Shown: positions 1 to 9,006, counted from the stretch's first letter. The stretch is 64,000 nt of DNA from Sphingobacterium sp. SGG-5 (GCF_011043525.1 NZ_JAAKGO010000008.1:62001-126000), one strand, 5' to 3'. Program-made: numbers and translations. Notes: a model not told the origin generated them from the letters alone.

Positions 1-296
1 TTTATATTCTTTTGCTTGTTGGAAGTCAACGTTGCCATGAATGTCATATTCGAGGTTCGGCTTGCTACATTTTGCGGGTCCATATAGAAATCGTAAGTTG
101 ACGCCAGTCCAAATTCTACGCCTGTTTCTTGGGCATATCCCAATGCGGGCAGTATCATCATACTCCCTCCACGAGAACTATCGCTTGTAGCCGATAGATA
201 TTTTTGAACTATTTTCTGGATAAATCCGTTTTTTTTCTGCGCATGAGCTGATATAGTGCATGAAATAAATAAAATAAGAATAAACGCCCGATGCAT
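1..296 (-). CDS. Outer membrane protein, BamA/TamA-like (partial)
   Basis: Only the first 98 codons lie in the window; the gene runs off the left edge. It starts at ATG 294-296 on the minus strand with a typical signal peptide (hydrophobic core ILILFISC, then SAHAQ). The mature start has the pattern of Bacteroidota surface-antigen/BamA-type beta-barrels: a short charged stretch, then LPALGYAQETGVEFGLAS followed by YDFYMD, which would be a first beta-strand pair. The family assignment is from memory of this pattern and rests on a short N-terminus; signal peptide and export are much surer than the family. Confidence 0.5.
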   Translation of the reverse strand, partial: MHRAFILILFISCTISAHAQKKNGFIQKIVQKYLSATSDSSRGGSMMILPALGYAQETGVEFGLASTYDFYMDPQNVASRTSNMTFMATLTSNKQKNI

Positions 297-705
297 AGAT
301 TTAGATAGGATATTTCATTTCAAACATAGATAAAAAGCTCGGTATTCACGCACTCCAATGTTAAAAGAGTTCATGCCTGCTGTTAAAATAGGTGAAAAGA
401 CATGGAGAGAAGAAGGTAAGAAACAGGAGAAATGGACCTGAGATAAAACTATTTGCTTGCATATCAATATAATGTATGTGAGCGGGTAAAAAAAAGTGAA
501 AAATATTTTTGTAAAGTCCTTCAAGTCTATATCTTTGCAACATCAAAATTCAGGGTGCTTTGATGACAGGGGTTTTGAGTTCGTTCTTTTACAGGATAAA
601 AGCAAAAAAAGTTTTTCAGGTTCGCTTGCAAAATTCAAATTAAATCGTGATTTTTGCACTCTCTATAGAGATGAAGTGTTCTTGAAAAAATTAAAGAAAA
701 TATAA
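297..705. other. Intergenic region upstream of tRNA cluster
   Basis: This stretch separates the minus-strand outer membrane gene from the plus-strand tRNA cluster. It contains consensus-like -7 boxes TATTTTTG at 504-511 and TATCTTTG at 530-537, and a further promoter-like pair at 625-656. A 69-codon frame at 496-705 overlaps these promoter elements, has low-complexity composition and no recognisable domain, so I do not call it a gene. Confidence 0.5.
625..656 (+). promoter_or_regulatory. Putative promoter of the tRNA cluster
   Basis: CTTG at 625-628, a 20-base spacer and GATTTTTG at 649-656 resemble the Bacteroidota TTTG / TAnnTTTG promoter, each one base off consensus. An A/T-rich AAAAAAAGTTTTTC tract lies just upstream, as is common ahead of stable-RNA promoters in this phylum. 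The first downstream feature is the tRNA remnant at 706, then the intact tRNA-Thr. Confidence 0.45.
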
Positions 706-757
706 GCCTCCTTAGCTCAGCTGGTAGAGTCCCGATACTCGGGATAATCAGCAGGTC
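706..757 (+). pseudogene. Broken partial copy of tRNA-Thr
   Basis: Bases 706-729 are identical to the first 24 bases of the intact tRNA-Thr(UGU) at 816 (acceptor 5' strand and D arm). The anticodon region is then replaced by TCCCGATACTCGGGAT (730-745), which contains a 6+3+6 palindrome. Bases 746-757 (AATCAGCAGGTC) again resemble the anticodon-stem/variable part of the intact gene. No T arm or 3' acceptor follows, so it cannot fold as a tRNA. Two ATAGTTGAAA repeats lie in the 58 bases before the intact gene. Confidence 0.75.
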
Positions 758-815
758 ACGTTCAGAATAGTTGAAAGTGGCAGGTTTAGGATAGTTGAAA
801 TATTAAAAGGTAATA

Positions 816-888
<73 letters not shown>

Positions 889-909
889 CACAACGTAAGT
901 TGACGGTTT

Positions 910-990
910 GGAGGGGTTCCAGAGCGGTCAAATGGGACGGACTGTAAATCCGTTGCTTCGGCTTCGAAGGTTCGAATCCTTCTCCCTCCA
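910..990 (+). tRNA. tRNA-Tyr (anticodon GUA)
   Basis: A class II tRNA of 81 bases with a long variable arm (TTGCTTCGGCTTCGAA region). Acceptor GGAGGGG pairs with TCCCTCC, and the anticodon loop CTGTAAA gives GTA. T arm GGTTCGAATCC is present. CCA is not encoded. It sits 21 bases after tRNA-Thr. Confidence 0.95.
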
Positions 991-1009
991 CAGTAATCCA
1001 ACTATGTTA

Positions 1010-1082
1010 GCGGAAGTAGCTCAATTGGTAGAGCGATAGCCTTCCAAGCTATAGGTTGCGGGTTCGAGACCCGTCTTCCGCT
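1010..1082 (+). tRNA. tRNA-Gly (anticodon UCC)
   Basis: Acceptor GCGGAAG pairs perfectly with CTTCCGC. Anticodon loop CTTCCAA gives TCC. T arm GGGTTCGAGACCC is present. 73 bases, no encoded CCA. Confidence 0.95.
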
Positions 1083-1168
1083 CTTTAATTGTCAAGATTA
1101 TAATAGGTCTCTCTCTTTCAAGATATCGTGAAGGTGAGGGCAATAATCTGTAGTAAGCTTTTATAAAA

Positions 1169-1233
<65 letters not shown>

Positions 1234-1240
<7 letters not shown>

Positions 1241-1265
1241 CGATAAAATAAGTTTATTATTTTTG
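1234..1265 (+). promoter_or_regulatory. Putative tuf promoter
   Basis: TTTG at 1234-1237, a 20-base spacer and TATTTTTG at 1258-1265 match the Bacteroidota TTTG-N20-TAnnTTTG consensus exactly. The -33 box lies inside the 3' acceptor strand of tRNA-Thr(GGU). The expected start site is about 40-45 bases before the tuf ATG. Confidence 0.7.
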
Positions 1266-1312
1266 TAAAATTTTAACAAAGAAATATTTAATAATTACTA
1301 ATTCGCATAAAC

Positions 1313-2500
1313 ATGGCAAAAGAGAAATTTGACCGTAGTAAACCACACTTAAACATTGGTACGATCGGTCACGTTGACCACGGTAAGACAACTACAACAG
1401 CTGCTATTACTAAAGTATTGGCTGATAAAGGGTTTTCGGAAGCTCGTTCATTTGATTCAATTGACTCTGCTCCTGAAGAAAAAGAACGTGGTATTACAAT
1501 TAACACTTCGCACGTAGAATACCAAACTGCTAACCGTCACTATGCGCACGTTGACTGTCCAGGTCACGCTGACTATGTGAAAAACATGGTTACGGGTGCT
1601 GCACAGATGGACGGTGCTATCATCGTAGTCGCTGCGACTGATGGTCCTATGCCTCAAACTCGTGAGCACATTTTGTTGGCTCGTCAGGTAGGTGTTCCTG
1701 CGTTAGTAGTTTTTATGAACAAAACTGACTTGGTTGATGACCCAGAGTTGTTAGACCTTGTTGAAATGGAAGTTCGTGAATTACTATCTTTCTATGAATT
1801 CCCTGGTGATGATATTCCTGTAATCAGAGGTTCTGCTCTTGGTGCATTGAACGGTGAGACAGAATGGGTAGACAAGATTATGGAATTGATGGAAGCTGTG
1901 GATAACTATATTCCAATTCCTCCTCGTTTGACTGAATTACCTTTCTTGATGCCTATCGAGGACGTATTCTCGATCACTGGTCGTGGTACTGTGGCTACAG
2001 GTCGTATCGAAAGAGGTGTTATCAACTCTGGAGATCCTGTTGAGATCTTAGGTATGGGTGCTGAGGATTTGAAATCTACTGTAACAGGTGTTGAGATGTT
2101 CCGTAAAATTTTGGATTACGGAGAAGCTGGTGATAACGTAGGTTTATTGTTACGTGGTATTGAGAAAACTGATATCCGTCGTGGTATGGTTATTTGTAAG
2201 CCAGGTTCTGTAACACCTCACACAGACTTCAAAGCTGAAGTATACGTGTTGTCAAAAGCAGAAGGTGGTCGTCACACGCCATTCTTCAACAAATACCGTC
2301 CACAATTCTACTTCCGTACGACAGACGTAACTGGTGAAATTACGTTGGCAGAAGGAACTGAAATGGTAATGCCTGGTGATAACGTAACGATCACTGTAAA
2401 ATTGATCAACGCTATTGCGATGGAAAAAGGTCTACGTTTCGCTATCCGTGAAGGTGGTCGTACCGTAGGTGCTGGTCAGGTGACTGAAATTTTAGCGTAA
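1313..2500 (+). CDS. tuf: Elongation factor Tu
   Basis: The 395-residue GTPase delivers aminoacyl-tRNA to the ribosomal A site. Visible motifs are the P-loop GHVDHGKT (residues 19-26), DCPGH (81-85) and NKTD (136-139), followed by two beta-barrel domains ending [15 protein letters not shown]. Length matches the family. The tRNA-tuf-tRNA-Trp-secE-nusG order is the classic bacterial arrangement. It has its own promoter in the preceding tRNA and a strong terminator after it, so it is largely a monocistronic unit. Confidence 0.98.
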   Translation: MAKEKFDRSKPHLNIGTIGHVDHGKTTTTAAITKVLADKGFSEARSFDSIDSAPEEKERGITINTSHVEYQTANRHYAHVDCPGHADYVKNMVTGAAQMDGAIIVVAATDGPMPQTREHILLARQVGVPALVVFMNKTDLVDDPELLDLVEMEVRELLSFYEFPGDDIPVIRGSALGALNGETEWVDKIMELMEAVDNYIPIPPRLTELPFLMPIEDVFSITGRGTVATGRIERGVINSGDPVEILGMGAEDLKSTVTGVEMFRKILDYGEAGDNVGLLLRGIEKTDIRRGMVICKPGSVTPHTDFKAEVYVLSKAEGGRHTPFFNKYRPQFYFRTTDVTGEITLAEGTEMVMPGDNVTITVKLINAIAMEKGLRFAIREGGRTVGAGQVTEILA

Positions 2501-2522
2501 TCTGTTTAGATTATTTTAAGAT

Positions 2523-2563
2523 AAAAACAAGCTAACTGGCGATGCTGGTTAGCTTGTTTTTTT
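2523..2563 (+). terminator. Intrinsic terminator after tuf
   Basis: A 14-bp inverted repeat (2523-2536 with 2548-2561, arms around CAAGCTAAC/GTTAGCTTG) with an 11-base loop ends in a T run. Confidence 0.9.
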
Positions 2564-2607
2564 ATCTTAATTCCACGTCGCAAAGCGCTAAAAAAAGATA
2601 AATATTA

Positions 2608-2639
2608 TTTGTTGTAATAGGTCGTAAACGCTATATTTG
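2608..2639 (+). promoter_or_regulatory. Putative promoter for tRNA-Trp-secE-nusG
   Basis: TTTG at 2608-2611, a 20-base spacer and TATATTTG at 2632-2639 match the phylum consensus perfectly. The tRNA begins 13 bases after the -7 box. secE and nusG are probably carried on the same transcript, being 22 and 18 bases apart with no terminator between. Confidence 0.7.
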
Positions 2640-2652
2640 CAGCAATAAAATT

Positions 2653-2724
2653 AGGGGCATAGTATAATGGTTAGTATAGCGGTCTCCAAAACCGTTGGTC
2701 TGGGTTCGAATCCTGGTGCCCCTG
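2653..2724 (+). tRNA. tRNA-Trp (anticodon CCA)
   Basis: Acceptor AGGGGCA pairs with TGCCCCT. Anticodon stem GCGGT/ACCGT carries loop CTCCAAA, giving CCA. Discriminator is G, length 72 bases. Its place between tuf and secE is conserved in many bacteria. Confidence 0.95.
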
Positions 2725-2746
2725 CTCATACTTAAGTAGACTAAAA

Positions 2747-2941
2747 ATGGCTAAAGTACTTAAATTTATAAAAGATTCGTATAGTGAAGTTACACATAAA
2801 GTAACTTGGCCTACGTGGTCTCAACTTCAAAATCACGCAGTAGTCGTACTTGTGGCTTCTTTGATTATCGCATTATTGATTTTTGTTATGGACAAGGCGT
2901 CAAGTAATGTGTTAGAATGGATTTACAGTACGGCTTCTTAA
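2747..2941 (+). CDS. secE: Preprotein translocase subunit SecE
   Basis: A 64-residue single-span membrane protein of the SecYEG channel. The N-terminus has the family pattern FIKDSYSEVTHKVTWPTW, an amphipathic helix ending in the TWP signature, followed by one transmembrane helix (about residues 30-50, VVVLVASLIIALLIFVM). Size and position directly upstream of nusG confirm it. Confidence 0.95.
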   Translation: MAKVLKFIKDSYSEVTHKVTWPTWSQLQNHAVVVLVASLIIALLIFVMDKASSNVLEWIYSTAS

Positions 2942-2959
2942 TTATATCCTTATATTATT

Positions 2960-3505
2960 ATGGCTGATCAAAGTTTGAAATGGTACGTAGTTCGTGCCGT
3001 GAGTGGTAAAGAGAAGAAAGTAAAGCAATATATAGAGGCAGAAGTTAGTCATTTGGGTATCCAGCATCTGGTGCCTCAGGTGTTGATTCCTATGGAAAAA
3101 TACTACCAGATGCGTGATGGAAAAAAGGTCGCCAAAGAACGGAACTATTATCCAGGCTATGTATTGATAGAAGCCGCATTAGACGGAGAGATTGAGCATG
3201 TTATCAAGAACTTGAACAGCGTGATAGGTTTCCTCGGAGATAAATCGGGTGTTGCTATTCCTTTGCGTCAAGCTGAAGTGAACCGGATTTTAGGTAAGGT
3301 CGATGAGATGGCGGAGCAGGGTGAAAGCTTTAATATGAGCTATCTTGTTGGTGAATCTGTGAAAGTGATTGATGGTCCTTTTAACGGATTTACAGGTGAA
3401 ATCGAAGAGGTACATGAAGATAAAAAGAAGCTGACGGTCATGGTCAAAGTGTTTGGCCGGAAAACGCCGTTGGAGCTTAATTATATGCAGGTAGAAAAAG
3501 AATAA
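2960..3505 (+). CDS. nusG: Transcription antitermination factor NusG
   Basis: 181 residues. It has an N-terminal NGN domain (KWYVVRAVSGKEKKVKQYIE; RNYYPGYVLIEA) and a C-terminal KOW domain (VKVIDGPFNGFTGEIEEV). NusG binds RNA polymerase and couples it to the ribosome or Rho. It is followed by a terminator and serS. In most bacteria rplK-rplA-rplJ-rplL-rpoBC would follow, so the ribosomal/RNA-polymerase operon is detached here. Confidence 0.97.
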   Translation: MADQSLKWYVVRAVSGKEKKVKQYIEAEVSHLGIQHLVPQVLIPMEKYYQMRDGKKVAKERNYYPGYVLIEAALDGEIEHVIKNLNSVIGFLGDKSGVAIPLRQAEVNRILGKVDEMAEQGESFNMSYLVGESVKVIDGPFNGFTGEIEEVHEDKKKLTVMVKVFGRKTPLELNYMQVEKE

Positions 3506-3530
3506 TATATCTTACCATAAAAGATACTCG

Positions 3531-3567
3531 AAAGCCTTCTCGTAAATATATGAGAGGGCTTTTTTTT
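3531..3567 (+). terminator. Intrinsic terminator after nusG
   Basis: AAAGCCTTCTC (3531-3541) pairs with GAGAGGGCTTT (3552-3562), with one G-T pair and a 10-base loop, followed by a T run. It closes the tRNA-Trp-secE-nusG unit. Confidence 0.88.
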
Positions 3568-3569
3568 AT

Positions 3570-3577
3570 TACCTTTG
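3570..3577 (+). promoter_or_regulatory. Putative serS promoter (-7 box)
   Basis: TACCTTTG fits TAnnTTTG exactly. It lies immediately after the nusG terminator and 24 bases before the serS ATG. Confidence 0.5.
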
Positions 3578-3601
3578 CTGTATTAATGATAATCAATATT
3601 T

Positions 3602-4888
3602 ATGTTGCAGTTAAATTATATCCGTGAGCACCGAGATGTCGTCGTCGAACGATTAGGCGTAAAAAATTTTAAAGATCTCCGTCTGGTTGATGATATTATT
3701 ACGTTGGACGAAAAACGGCGTAAAATTCAGGCTGAATCCGACGCAATAGCTGCGGAAGCTAATTCTTCAGCAAAGAAGATAGGTGATTTCATGCGTCAGG
3801 GTAGGAAAGAAGAAGCTGAGCTAGTGAAAGTACAGTCGGTAGGATATAAAGAACAAATCAAGGACTTGCAAGCCGAATTGGAGGAGACAGAACGTTCACT
3901 TCATGAGAAATTAATCCAGCTGCCCAATCTTCCACATCATTCGGTGCCAAGAGGGGAAACGCCAGAGGATAATGAAGTTGTTTTTTCGTATGGTACACTC
4001 CCTTCATTGGCAGAAGAGGCTCTTCCACATTGGGAATTAGCTGCAAAGTACGATATTATCGATTTTGAATTGGGTACAAAAATTACGGGCGCAGGATTTC
4101 CTGTATATAAAGGAAAAGGAGCTCGTATTCAGCGGGGGCTGATTAATTTCTTTTTGGATGAAGCGGCGAATGCAGGTTTCCAAGAAGTGCAGGTTCCGGT
4201 TGTGGTGAACGAAGCTTCAGCTTACGCTACCGGGCAGTTGCCGGATAAAGAAGGACAGATGTATCATGTAACAAATGACGATCTTTATCTGATACCTACT
4301 GCTGAGGTGCCCGTGACTAATATTTATCGGGATACAATTGTTAACGAAGCAGATTTTCCGATCCGCCACTGTGGATATACGCCATGCTTTCGTCGTGAAG
4401 CCGGGTCGTACGGTGCCCATGTACGAGGGTTGAATAGACTGCATCAATTCGATAAGGTCGAAATTGTACAAATTGTCCATCCGGATAATTCATATGAGAT
4501 GCTCGAAGAAATGAACAAATATGTTCAATCCTTGTTACAAAAATTAGAGCTGCCGTATCGCGTATTACGATTGTGCGGTGGAGATATGAGTTTTACGTCA
4601 GCACTAACGTACGATATGGAGACATATAGTGCTGCTCAGAAGCGTTGGCTAGAGGTCTCCTCTGTCTCCAATTTTGAAGCATATCAGGCTAATCGTCTTA
4701 AAGTGCGCTTCAGGAATGCGGAGGGAAAAATGCAATTGGCTCATACATTAAACGGATCGGCATTAGCGTTACCTCGTATTGTGGCAACGCTGTTGGAAAA
4801 TAATCAGACGGATGTCGGAATTAAAATACCAGCCGTATTGGTGCCATATGTCGGATTTGAATATATCGATGATAAGGAGTTAATTTAA
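3602..4888 (+). CDS. serS: Seryl-tRNA synthetase
   Basis: A class II synthetase of 428 residues that charges tRNA-Ser. The N-terminal long helical arm (about residues 30-105) grips the tRNA. The catalytic part shows TAEVP (233-237), motif 2 FRREAGSYG (263-271) and motif 3 region LNGSALALPRI near the C-terminus. Length is normal. It has its own promoter and sits where rplK is expected. Confidence 0.97.
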   Translation: MLQLNYIREHRDVVVERLGVKNFKDLRLVDDIITLDEKRRKIQAESDAIAAEANSSAKKIGDFMRQGRKEEAELVKVQSVGYKEQIKDLQAELEETERSLHEKLIQLPNLPHHSVPRGETPEDNEVVFSYGTLPSLAEEALPHWELAAKYDIIDFELGTKITGAGFPVYKGKGARIQRGLINFFLDEAANAGFQEVQVPVVVNEASAYATGQLPDKEGQMYHVTNDDLYLIPTAEVPVTNIYRDTIVNEADFPIRHCGYTPCFRREAGSYGAHVRGLNRLHQFDKVEIVQIVHPDNSYEMLEEMNKYVQSLLQKLELPYRVLRLCGGDMSFTSALTYDMETYSAAQKRWLEVSSVSNFEAYQANRLKVRFRNAEGKMQLAHTLNGSALALPRIVATLLENNQTDVGIKIPAVLVPYVGFEYIDDKELI

Positions 4889-4906
4889 TTACGCAAAATT
4901 TGTTAT

Positions 4907-6595
4907 ATGCAGAAAAAAGTAGTCTGGGTCATTGTCATCTTTATCATGAGCGTTCTTACGGTACGGGCGCAGGAACAGGAGAAACCTTACAAAAAAGCGT
5001 TAGAAGCCGTAGAAAGTAAGTTAAAGATAGGTGATTTTAGGGGTGCCGTAGCGGATCTGGATCAAATATCCCTGCAGTATCCGGATGCAGCAGATGTCTA
5101 TTATGCGAAGGGACTGCTTTTAGGGCAGATGGGTGATTACCAAGGCGCAATTTCAAGTGCTGAAATGGCCTATAGCAAAGATGGTAGCTTGCAGAATTTA
5201 AACTTTTTAATGGATTTGTACCGAGCCAGTCAGCGTTGGGATGATATGGTGAAGATGTTACAAGCCTATCGAAGCAAACACCCCATGCAGACATTTATCA
5301 GTCGCGAGCTGATGATGACGCTGGCGGGGCTTAAGAAATTTGACGATGCCTTAACCGTATATGAGGAAGAAGTCAGGGAAGGCAGGCGTTCGGATACATT
5401 GGATGTGGCCAAAGCTGAAGTTTTAATCCATCAAGAGAAGCTTCCTGCTGTTTTGACGTTGCTCAAGCCTTTGGAAGGACAATCGTCGTTACGTCAGGTT
5501 TATAGTATTTTAGGGTATGTCTATCTCCATCAGGGAAAGTCAAAACAGGCTGTAGACGTATTGGAGAAAGGACTTAAGATAACGAATGATCCTGTTCTGT
5601 ACCTGGATCTCGCGGATGCTTATAGAAAGGAAAAGAAAATCAAGTTAGCCTTTGATGCATTAAAATCTGCGTTTGATTCAGATCATGTCAACTTTGGCGA
5701 TAAACATCGGATTATGCTGACCATGATGGACGCCGGTTTTAAAGATTTTTCGTTAGATCAGATACAAAATCTCGCCAACATCTTGGTGCTGCGGCATCCT
5801 CGTATTGCGGAGAGCCATGTCATCAAAGGAAACATCTTATGGAGAAGAGGCAATATGCAAGAGGCCAGGTCCTTGTTTTTGACTGCCGTAGGTATTAGCC
5901 CGACGCATGTAGATGCATGGCGGATGTTGATTAATGCTGATATTGTACTTCGTCAGGTAGATGAGGCTATTCGTCATGGTAACGAGGCACTAGCTGTTAA
6001 TCCGGGTAATTCAATGTTACTCTATTTTACGGGCTTGACCTATTTGATGAAAGAAGACTACGAAAATAGTCGAAAAATGTTAGAAGCGGCCTTGGATCAT
6101 AGCGGCGATGAGAATAAGTTTCTTCAGTCGACGATATATGGAGCGTTGGGTGATCTCTATCACCAATTGAAAATGGATGCGGCTTCGGACGTGGCATACG
6201 AAGAGGCGATTACGTTGGATAGTACGAATGTCGGTGTCTTGAATAATTATGCCTACTATCTGTCGCTTCGAAAAAAAGACTTAGATAAAGCAGCGACTTA
6301 CTCCAAGTTGTCCAATGAGTTAGAGCCGAATTCTGCTACATTCCAAGACACGTATGCTTGGGTTTTATTTCAACAGGCCAAATATGCCGAAGCTTTAATA
6401 TGGATCGAAAAGGCCATGAAAGAGCCTCAACCCTCTGCTGTATTATTGGAGCATTATGGGGATATTCTGAGTATGGTAGGTAGAAGTAAAGACGCTGTTA
6501 AACAATGGGAAAAGGCATTGGCCGCGAGCAAAGAGAAAGAGGGTGATCAAAAGAGAATCAAACTCAAAATCAAAGAAAAAAGATATGTGGAATAG
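4907..6595 (+). CDS. Exported TPR-repeat protein
   Basis: 562 residues starting with a signal peptide (KKVVWVIVIFIMSVLTVRAQ). The rest is a chain of tetratricopeptide-like helical hairpins, for example DVYYAKGLLLGQMGDYQGAI and VLNNYAYYLSLRKKDLDKAA. TPR proteins are scaffolds; no catalytic domain is visible. It starts 18 bases after serS, and its last 11 bases overlap the next lipoprotein gene, suggesting co-expression. Its place before a DUF4292-like lipoprotein and an EnvC-like protein suggests a periplasmic envelope-biogenesis role, which is inference. Confidence 0.85.
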   Translation: MQKKVVWVIVIFIMSVLTVRAQEQEKPYKKALEAVESKLKIGDFRGAVADLDQISLQYPDAADVYYAKGLLLGQMGDYQGAISSAEMAYSKDGSLQNLNFLMDLYRASQRWDDMVKMLQAYRSKHPMQTFISRELMMTLAGLKKFDDALTVYEEEVREGRRSDTLDVAKAEVLIHQEKLPAVLTLLKPLEGQSSLRQVYSILGYVYLHQGKSKQAVDVLEKGLKITNDPVLYLDLADAYRKEKKIKLAFDALKSAFDSDHVNFGDKHRIMLTMMDAGFKDFSLDQIQNLANILVLRHPRIAESHVIKGNILWRRGNMQEARSLFLTAVGISPTHVDAWRMLINADIVLRQVDEAIRHGNEALAVNPGNSMLLYFTGLTYLMKEDYENSRKMLEAALDHSGDENKFLQSTIYGALGDLYHQLKMDAASDVAYEEAITLDSTNVGVLNNYAYYLSLRKKDLDKAATYSKLSNELEPNSATFQDTYAWVLFQQAKYAEALIWIEKAMKEPQPSAVLLEHYGDILSMVGRSKDAVKQWEKALAASKEKEGDQKRIKLKIKEKRYVE

Positions 6596-7349
6596 GGGAA
6601 TAATTATCCTGTTTGTCCTGCTGTTTGTGACAGCTTGTGGCACAAAACGAAAAACGATACCCTCGGGAGAAGATAAAAATATGTCTGTTGGGCACGTCGG
6701 TACGATGGAGATTAATAATCTTGATTTTCTTTCTTTTTCGGGGAGAGCTAAGGCACAGGTTGAATTTGACCGCCAACAACAGGATGTGACATTAAATTTC
6801 CGTATAAATAGGAATAAGGCGATATGGATATCTGTGACGGCCTTGTTAGGAATAGAGGTAGCGCGTGTGCTTATCACACCTGATAGCGTAAAAATACTAA
6901 ACAAGTTGCGGGGAGAATACATCAATAAACCTTTTGACTATATCCATCGCTATACCAGTGCCGGCGTTACCTTTCAGATATTGCAAGACCTCTTAATGGC
7001 AAATGTGTCGACGTCTTTGTTGCAGACGGATCAGTTGACAACGGCGACAAGCGGGGAGGAGTTGCAACTGGTGGGGGTGAAAGATCAATTATCTTTTCAA
7101 TATAGCTTGAACCCAAACCGACGTCCTAAAGTTTTTCGGTTATTGCCTATAGGAACTGACCAAAGTGTAGAATCATATTATGGCAAATATGCGGATATCG
7201 GCGGATATGAATTTCCGCAAAATCAAAATATACAACTTCAGGCCGGAAATATTAAAGTAAATGCTATTTTGGAGTATACGAGTGTTCGGTTTAATGATGT
7301 ATTAGAATTGCCTTTCTCTGTTCCCGCCCGTTATAAGGTAATAGAATAA
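6585..7349 (+). CDS. Lipoprotein, DUF4292-like
   Basis: 254 residues from ATG 6585. I prefer this over the in-frame ATG at 6543 because it places the signal peptide (GIIILFVLLFVTACG, lipobox Cys) at the N-terminus. The body looks like a beta-rich LolA/LolB-like fold as in DUF4292 proteins (LDFLSFSGRAKAQVEFD, then KAIWISVTALLGIEVARVLI), which would suit lipid or lipoprotein handling at the outer membrane. The family name is from memory. The start overlaps the end of the TPR gene by 11 bases. Confidence 0.75.
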   Translation: MWNRGIIILFVLLFVTACGTKRKTIPSGEDKNMSVGHVGTMEINNLDFLSFSGRAKAQVEFDRQQQDVTLNFRINRNKAIWISVTALLGIEVARVLITPDSVKILNKLRGEYINKPFDYIHRYTSAGVTFQILQDLLMANVSTSLLQTDQLTTATSGEELQLVGVKDQLSFQYSLNPNRRPKVFRLLPIGTDQSVESYYGKYADIGGYEFPQNQNIQLQAGNIKVNAILEYTSVRFNDVLELPFSVPARYKVIE

Positions 7350-7446
7350 AAAGGTGTTAAAAAAATCTAATTTATTAGGCAACTCGTGTAGATATGTTTA
7401 ATTTTGAGCGATTGGTATAAGGCCGATTAATGAAGGAAAGCAATTC

Positions 7447-8712
7447 ATGGATTTGAAAAAAATAGTAATCAGCTTACTTTTTATAGTTGGTGTTGGACAG
7501 TATAGCTTTGGCCAGAGCAGTGCCCAGCTAAAAAAGAAACTGGAACAAATTAATGCCGATATCGCGATATTAAATAAAGAGTTAGCTGCAAAAACAAAAG
7601 AAAAACTACTTTCCCAAAGAGAAGTTACTGCATTAAGTCGACAGCTTAATCTTCGTGAGGATAAAATTACGCTCATTAATCGTGAGCTCGGCAATCTTAG
7701 TAATCAAATCAGTAAAAATACGAAGGCTGTCAATTCCCTCAAGGCGGAGTTAGAGAAAATGCGAAAGGATTACGAAAAGATGATCATGTTTGCTTTTCGT
7801 AACAAGAACGCTTATAATAAAATGATGTTTGTTTTTGCATCAAAAGATTTTAACCAGGCTTTTAAACGCATAAAATATCTTCAACAGTTCAGTGATGCCC
7901 GAAAGATTAAGGCAGCGGAGATCGAGGGCACAAAGAAAGAAATAGAATTAAAGATCGCGCAGCTGGAGCGCGATAAGCAAACACAGACTGAACTTTTGCG
8001 GGAGCAGCAGAAAGAACGTGATATTATTGCGAAGGATCGGAGTGCGCATGCGAAAGAGCTGAAACAGATTGTACGGGAGGAGCAATCCGTCAAGGGACAA
8101 TTGTCAAAGAAACAGCAAGAGAAAAAGCGTGTGGATGCACAGATTAAGGCCGCCATTGCCCGGGAGATTGCTGAAGAGCGCAGAAAAGCCGAAGAAGCCC
8201 GGCGTAAAGCTGCCGAAGCCGAAGCTAAACGTACGGGAAAATCGGTAGCAGAGGTTGAAAAGACTATGCCCAAGAAAACGGACAATGAAATTCTCCGTTC
8301 GACACCAGAAGCTGCTCGTTTGTCGGCAGATTTTAAATCGAACAGGGGTAGATTGCCATGGCCCGTTTCGCAGGGTAATATTGTGAGAGGGTATGGTAGA
8401 CGTGTCGTTGAAGGCGTACCGATTAACGAGCCGGACATTGCCATACGAACGGCGACGAATGCGCCGGTTAAGGTAATCTTTGATGGGGAAGTTGTCCAAG
8501 CATTACCTGGTGTTGTCGTTGTGAAACACGGCGAATACTTTAGTTTTTATTCGAATCTTGGTAGTGTGTCGGTACATAGGGGACAACGCGTGTCCAGAGG
8601 TCAGCAGATAGGTACAGCGGGAGAAGATGCCGATTTGGGCTACTCCTTTGTTAACTTTGGACTTTCCCAAGGCCAGAATGATTTTGACCCATCTCCTTGG
8701 ATAGCAAGATAA
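7447..8712 (+). CDS. EnvC-like murein hydrolase activator (degenerate LytM)
   Basis: 421 residues: a signal peptide (ending FGQ), a long coiled coil up to about residue 280 rich in K/E/A, and a C-terminal LytM/M23 domain (about 300-421). The zinc ligands of active M23 enzymes appear lost: the HxxxD site reads INEPDIAI, the AHL site reads SNL, and the HLHF site reads FVNF. This is the EnvC pattern, in which the domain activates amidases instead of cutting peptidoglycan. An amidase partner is not in the window. Confidence 0.88.
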   Translation: MDLKKIVISLLFIVGVGQYSFGQSSAQLKKKLEQINADIAILNKELAAKTKEKLLSQREVTALSRQLNLREDKITLINRELGNLSNQISKNTKAVNSLKAELEKMRKDYEKMIMFAFRNKNAYNKMMFVFASKDFNQAFKRIKYLQQFSDARKIKAAEIEGTKKEIELKIAQLERDKQTQTELLREQQKERDIIAKDRSAHAKELKQIVREEQSVKGQLSKKQQEKKRVDAQIKAAIAREIAEERRKAEEARRKAAEAEAKRTGKSVAEVEKTMPKKTDNEILRSTPEAARLSADFKSNRGRLPWPVSQGNIVRGYGRRVVEGVPINEPDIAIRTATNAPVKVIFDGEVVQALPGVVVVKHGEYFSFYSNLGSVSVHRGQRVSRGQQIGTAGEDADLGYSFVNFGLSQGQNDFDPSPWIAR

Positions 8713-8781
8713 TTACAATGTATTAAAATATTTATATATATATTTGTAAAAAGCGAATTGTTAAAGATTTATTTTTAAAAT

Positions 8782-8982
8782 ATGTTATCATCATTATTAT
8801 TTATTGGAACAAATGAGATCATTATCATTGTCGTATTGGCTCTTTTGTTATTCGGAGGAAAGAAAATTCCCGAATTAATGCGTGGATTAGGAAGAGGTGT
8901 GAAAGAGTTTAAAGAAGGACAGAAGGAAGAAACCCCAGAAACCAAATCTACTTCGTCTAATGAGAATACAAGTAATCCGTAG
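8782..8982 (+). CDS. tatA: Sec-independent translocase TatA/TatE subunit
   Basis: 66 residues with the TatA layout: one short N-terminal transmembrane helix (NEIIIIVVLALLLFGG), the FGGKKIPELMRGLGRGVKEFKEG hinge and amphipathic helix in part, and a polar acidic tail. It is the pore-forming component for folded protein export. It stands alone without tatC and is followed by a terminator. Confidence 0.92.
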   Translation: MLSSLLFIGTNEIIIIVVLALLLFGGKKIPELMRGLGRGVKEFKEGQKEETPETKSTSSNENTSNP

Positions 8983-9006
8983 ATGATTGTTCTATATCTA
9001 TAAGGG

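Noticed and set aside
496..705. 69-codon frame before the tRNA cluster
   Set aside because: Overlaps several promoter boxes and runs to the tRNA remnant; low-complexity composition and no homology pattern.
7881..8444. 187-codon frame on the minus strand opposite the EnvC-like gene
   Set aside because: Composed of Ser/Ala/Phe/Arg-rich shadow sequence of the coiled-coil coding region; no domain or start context, while the plus frame is a clear EnvC-like protein.
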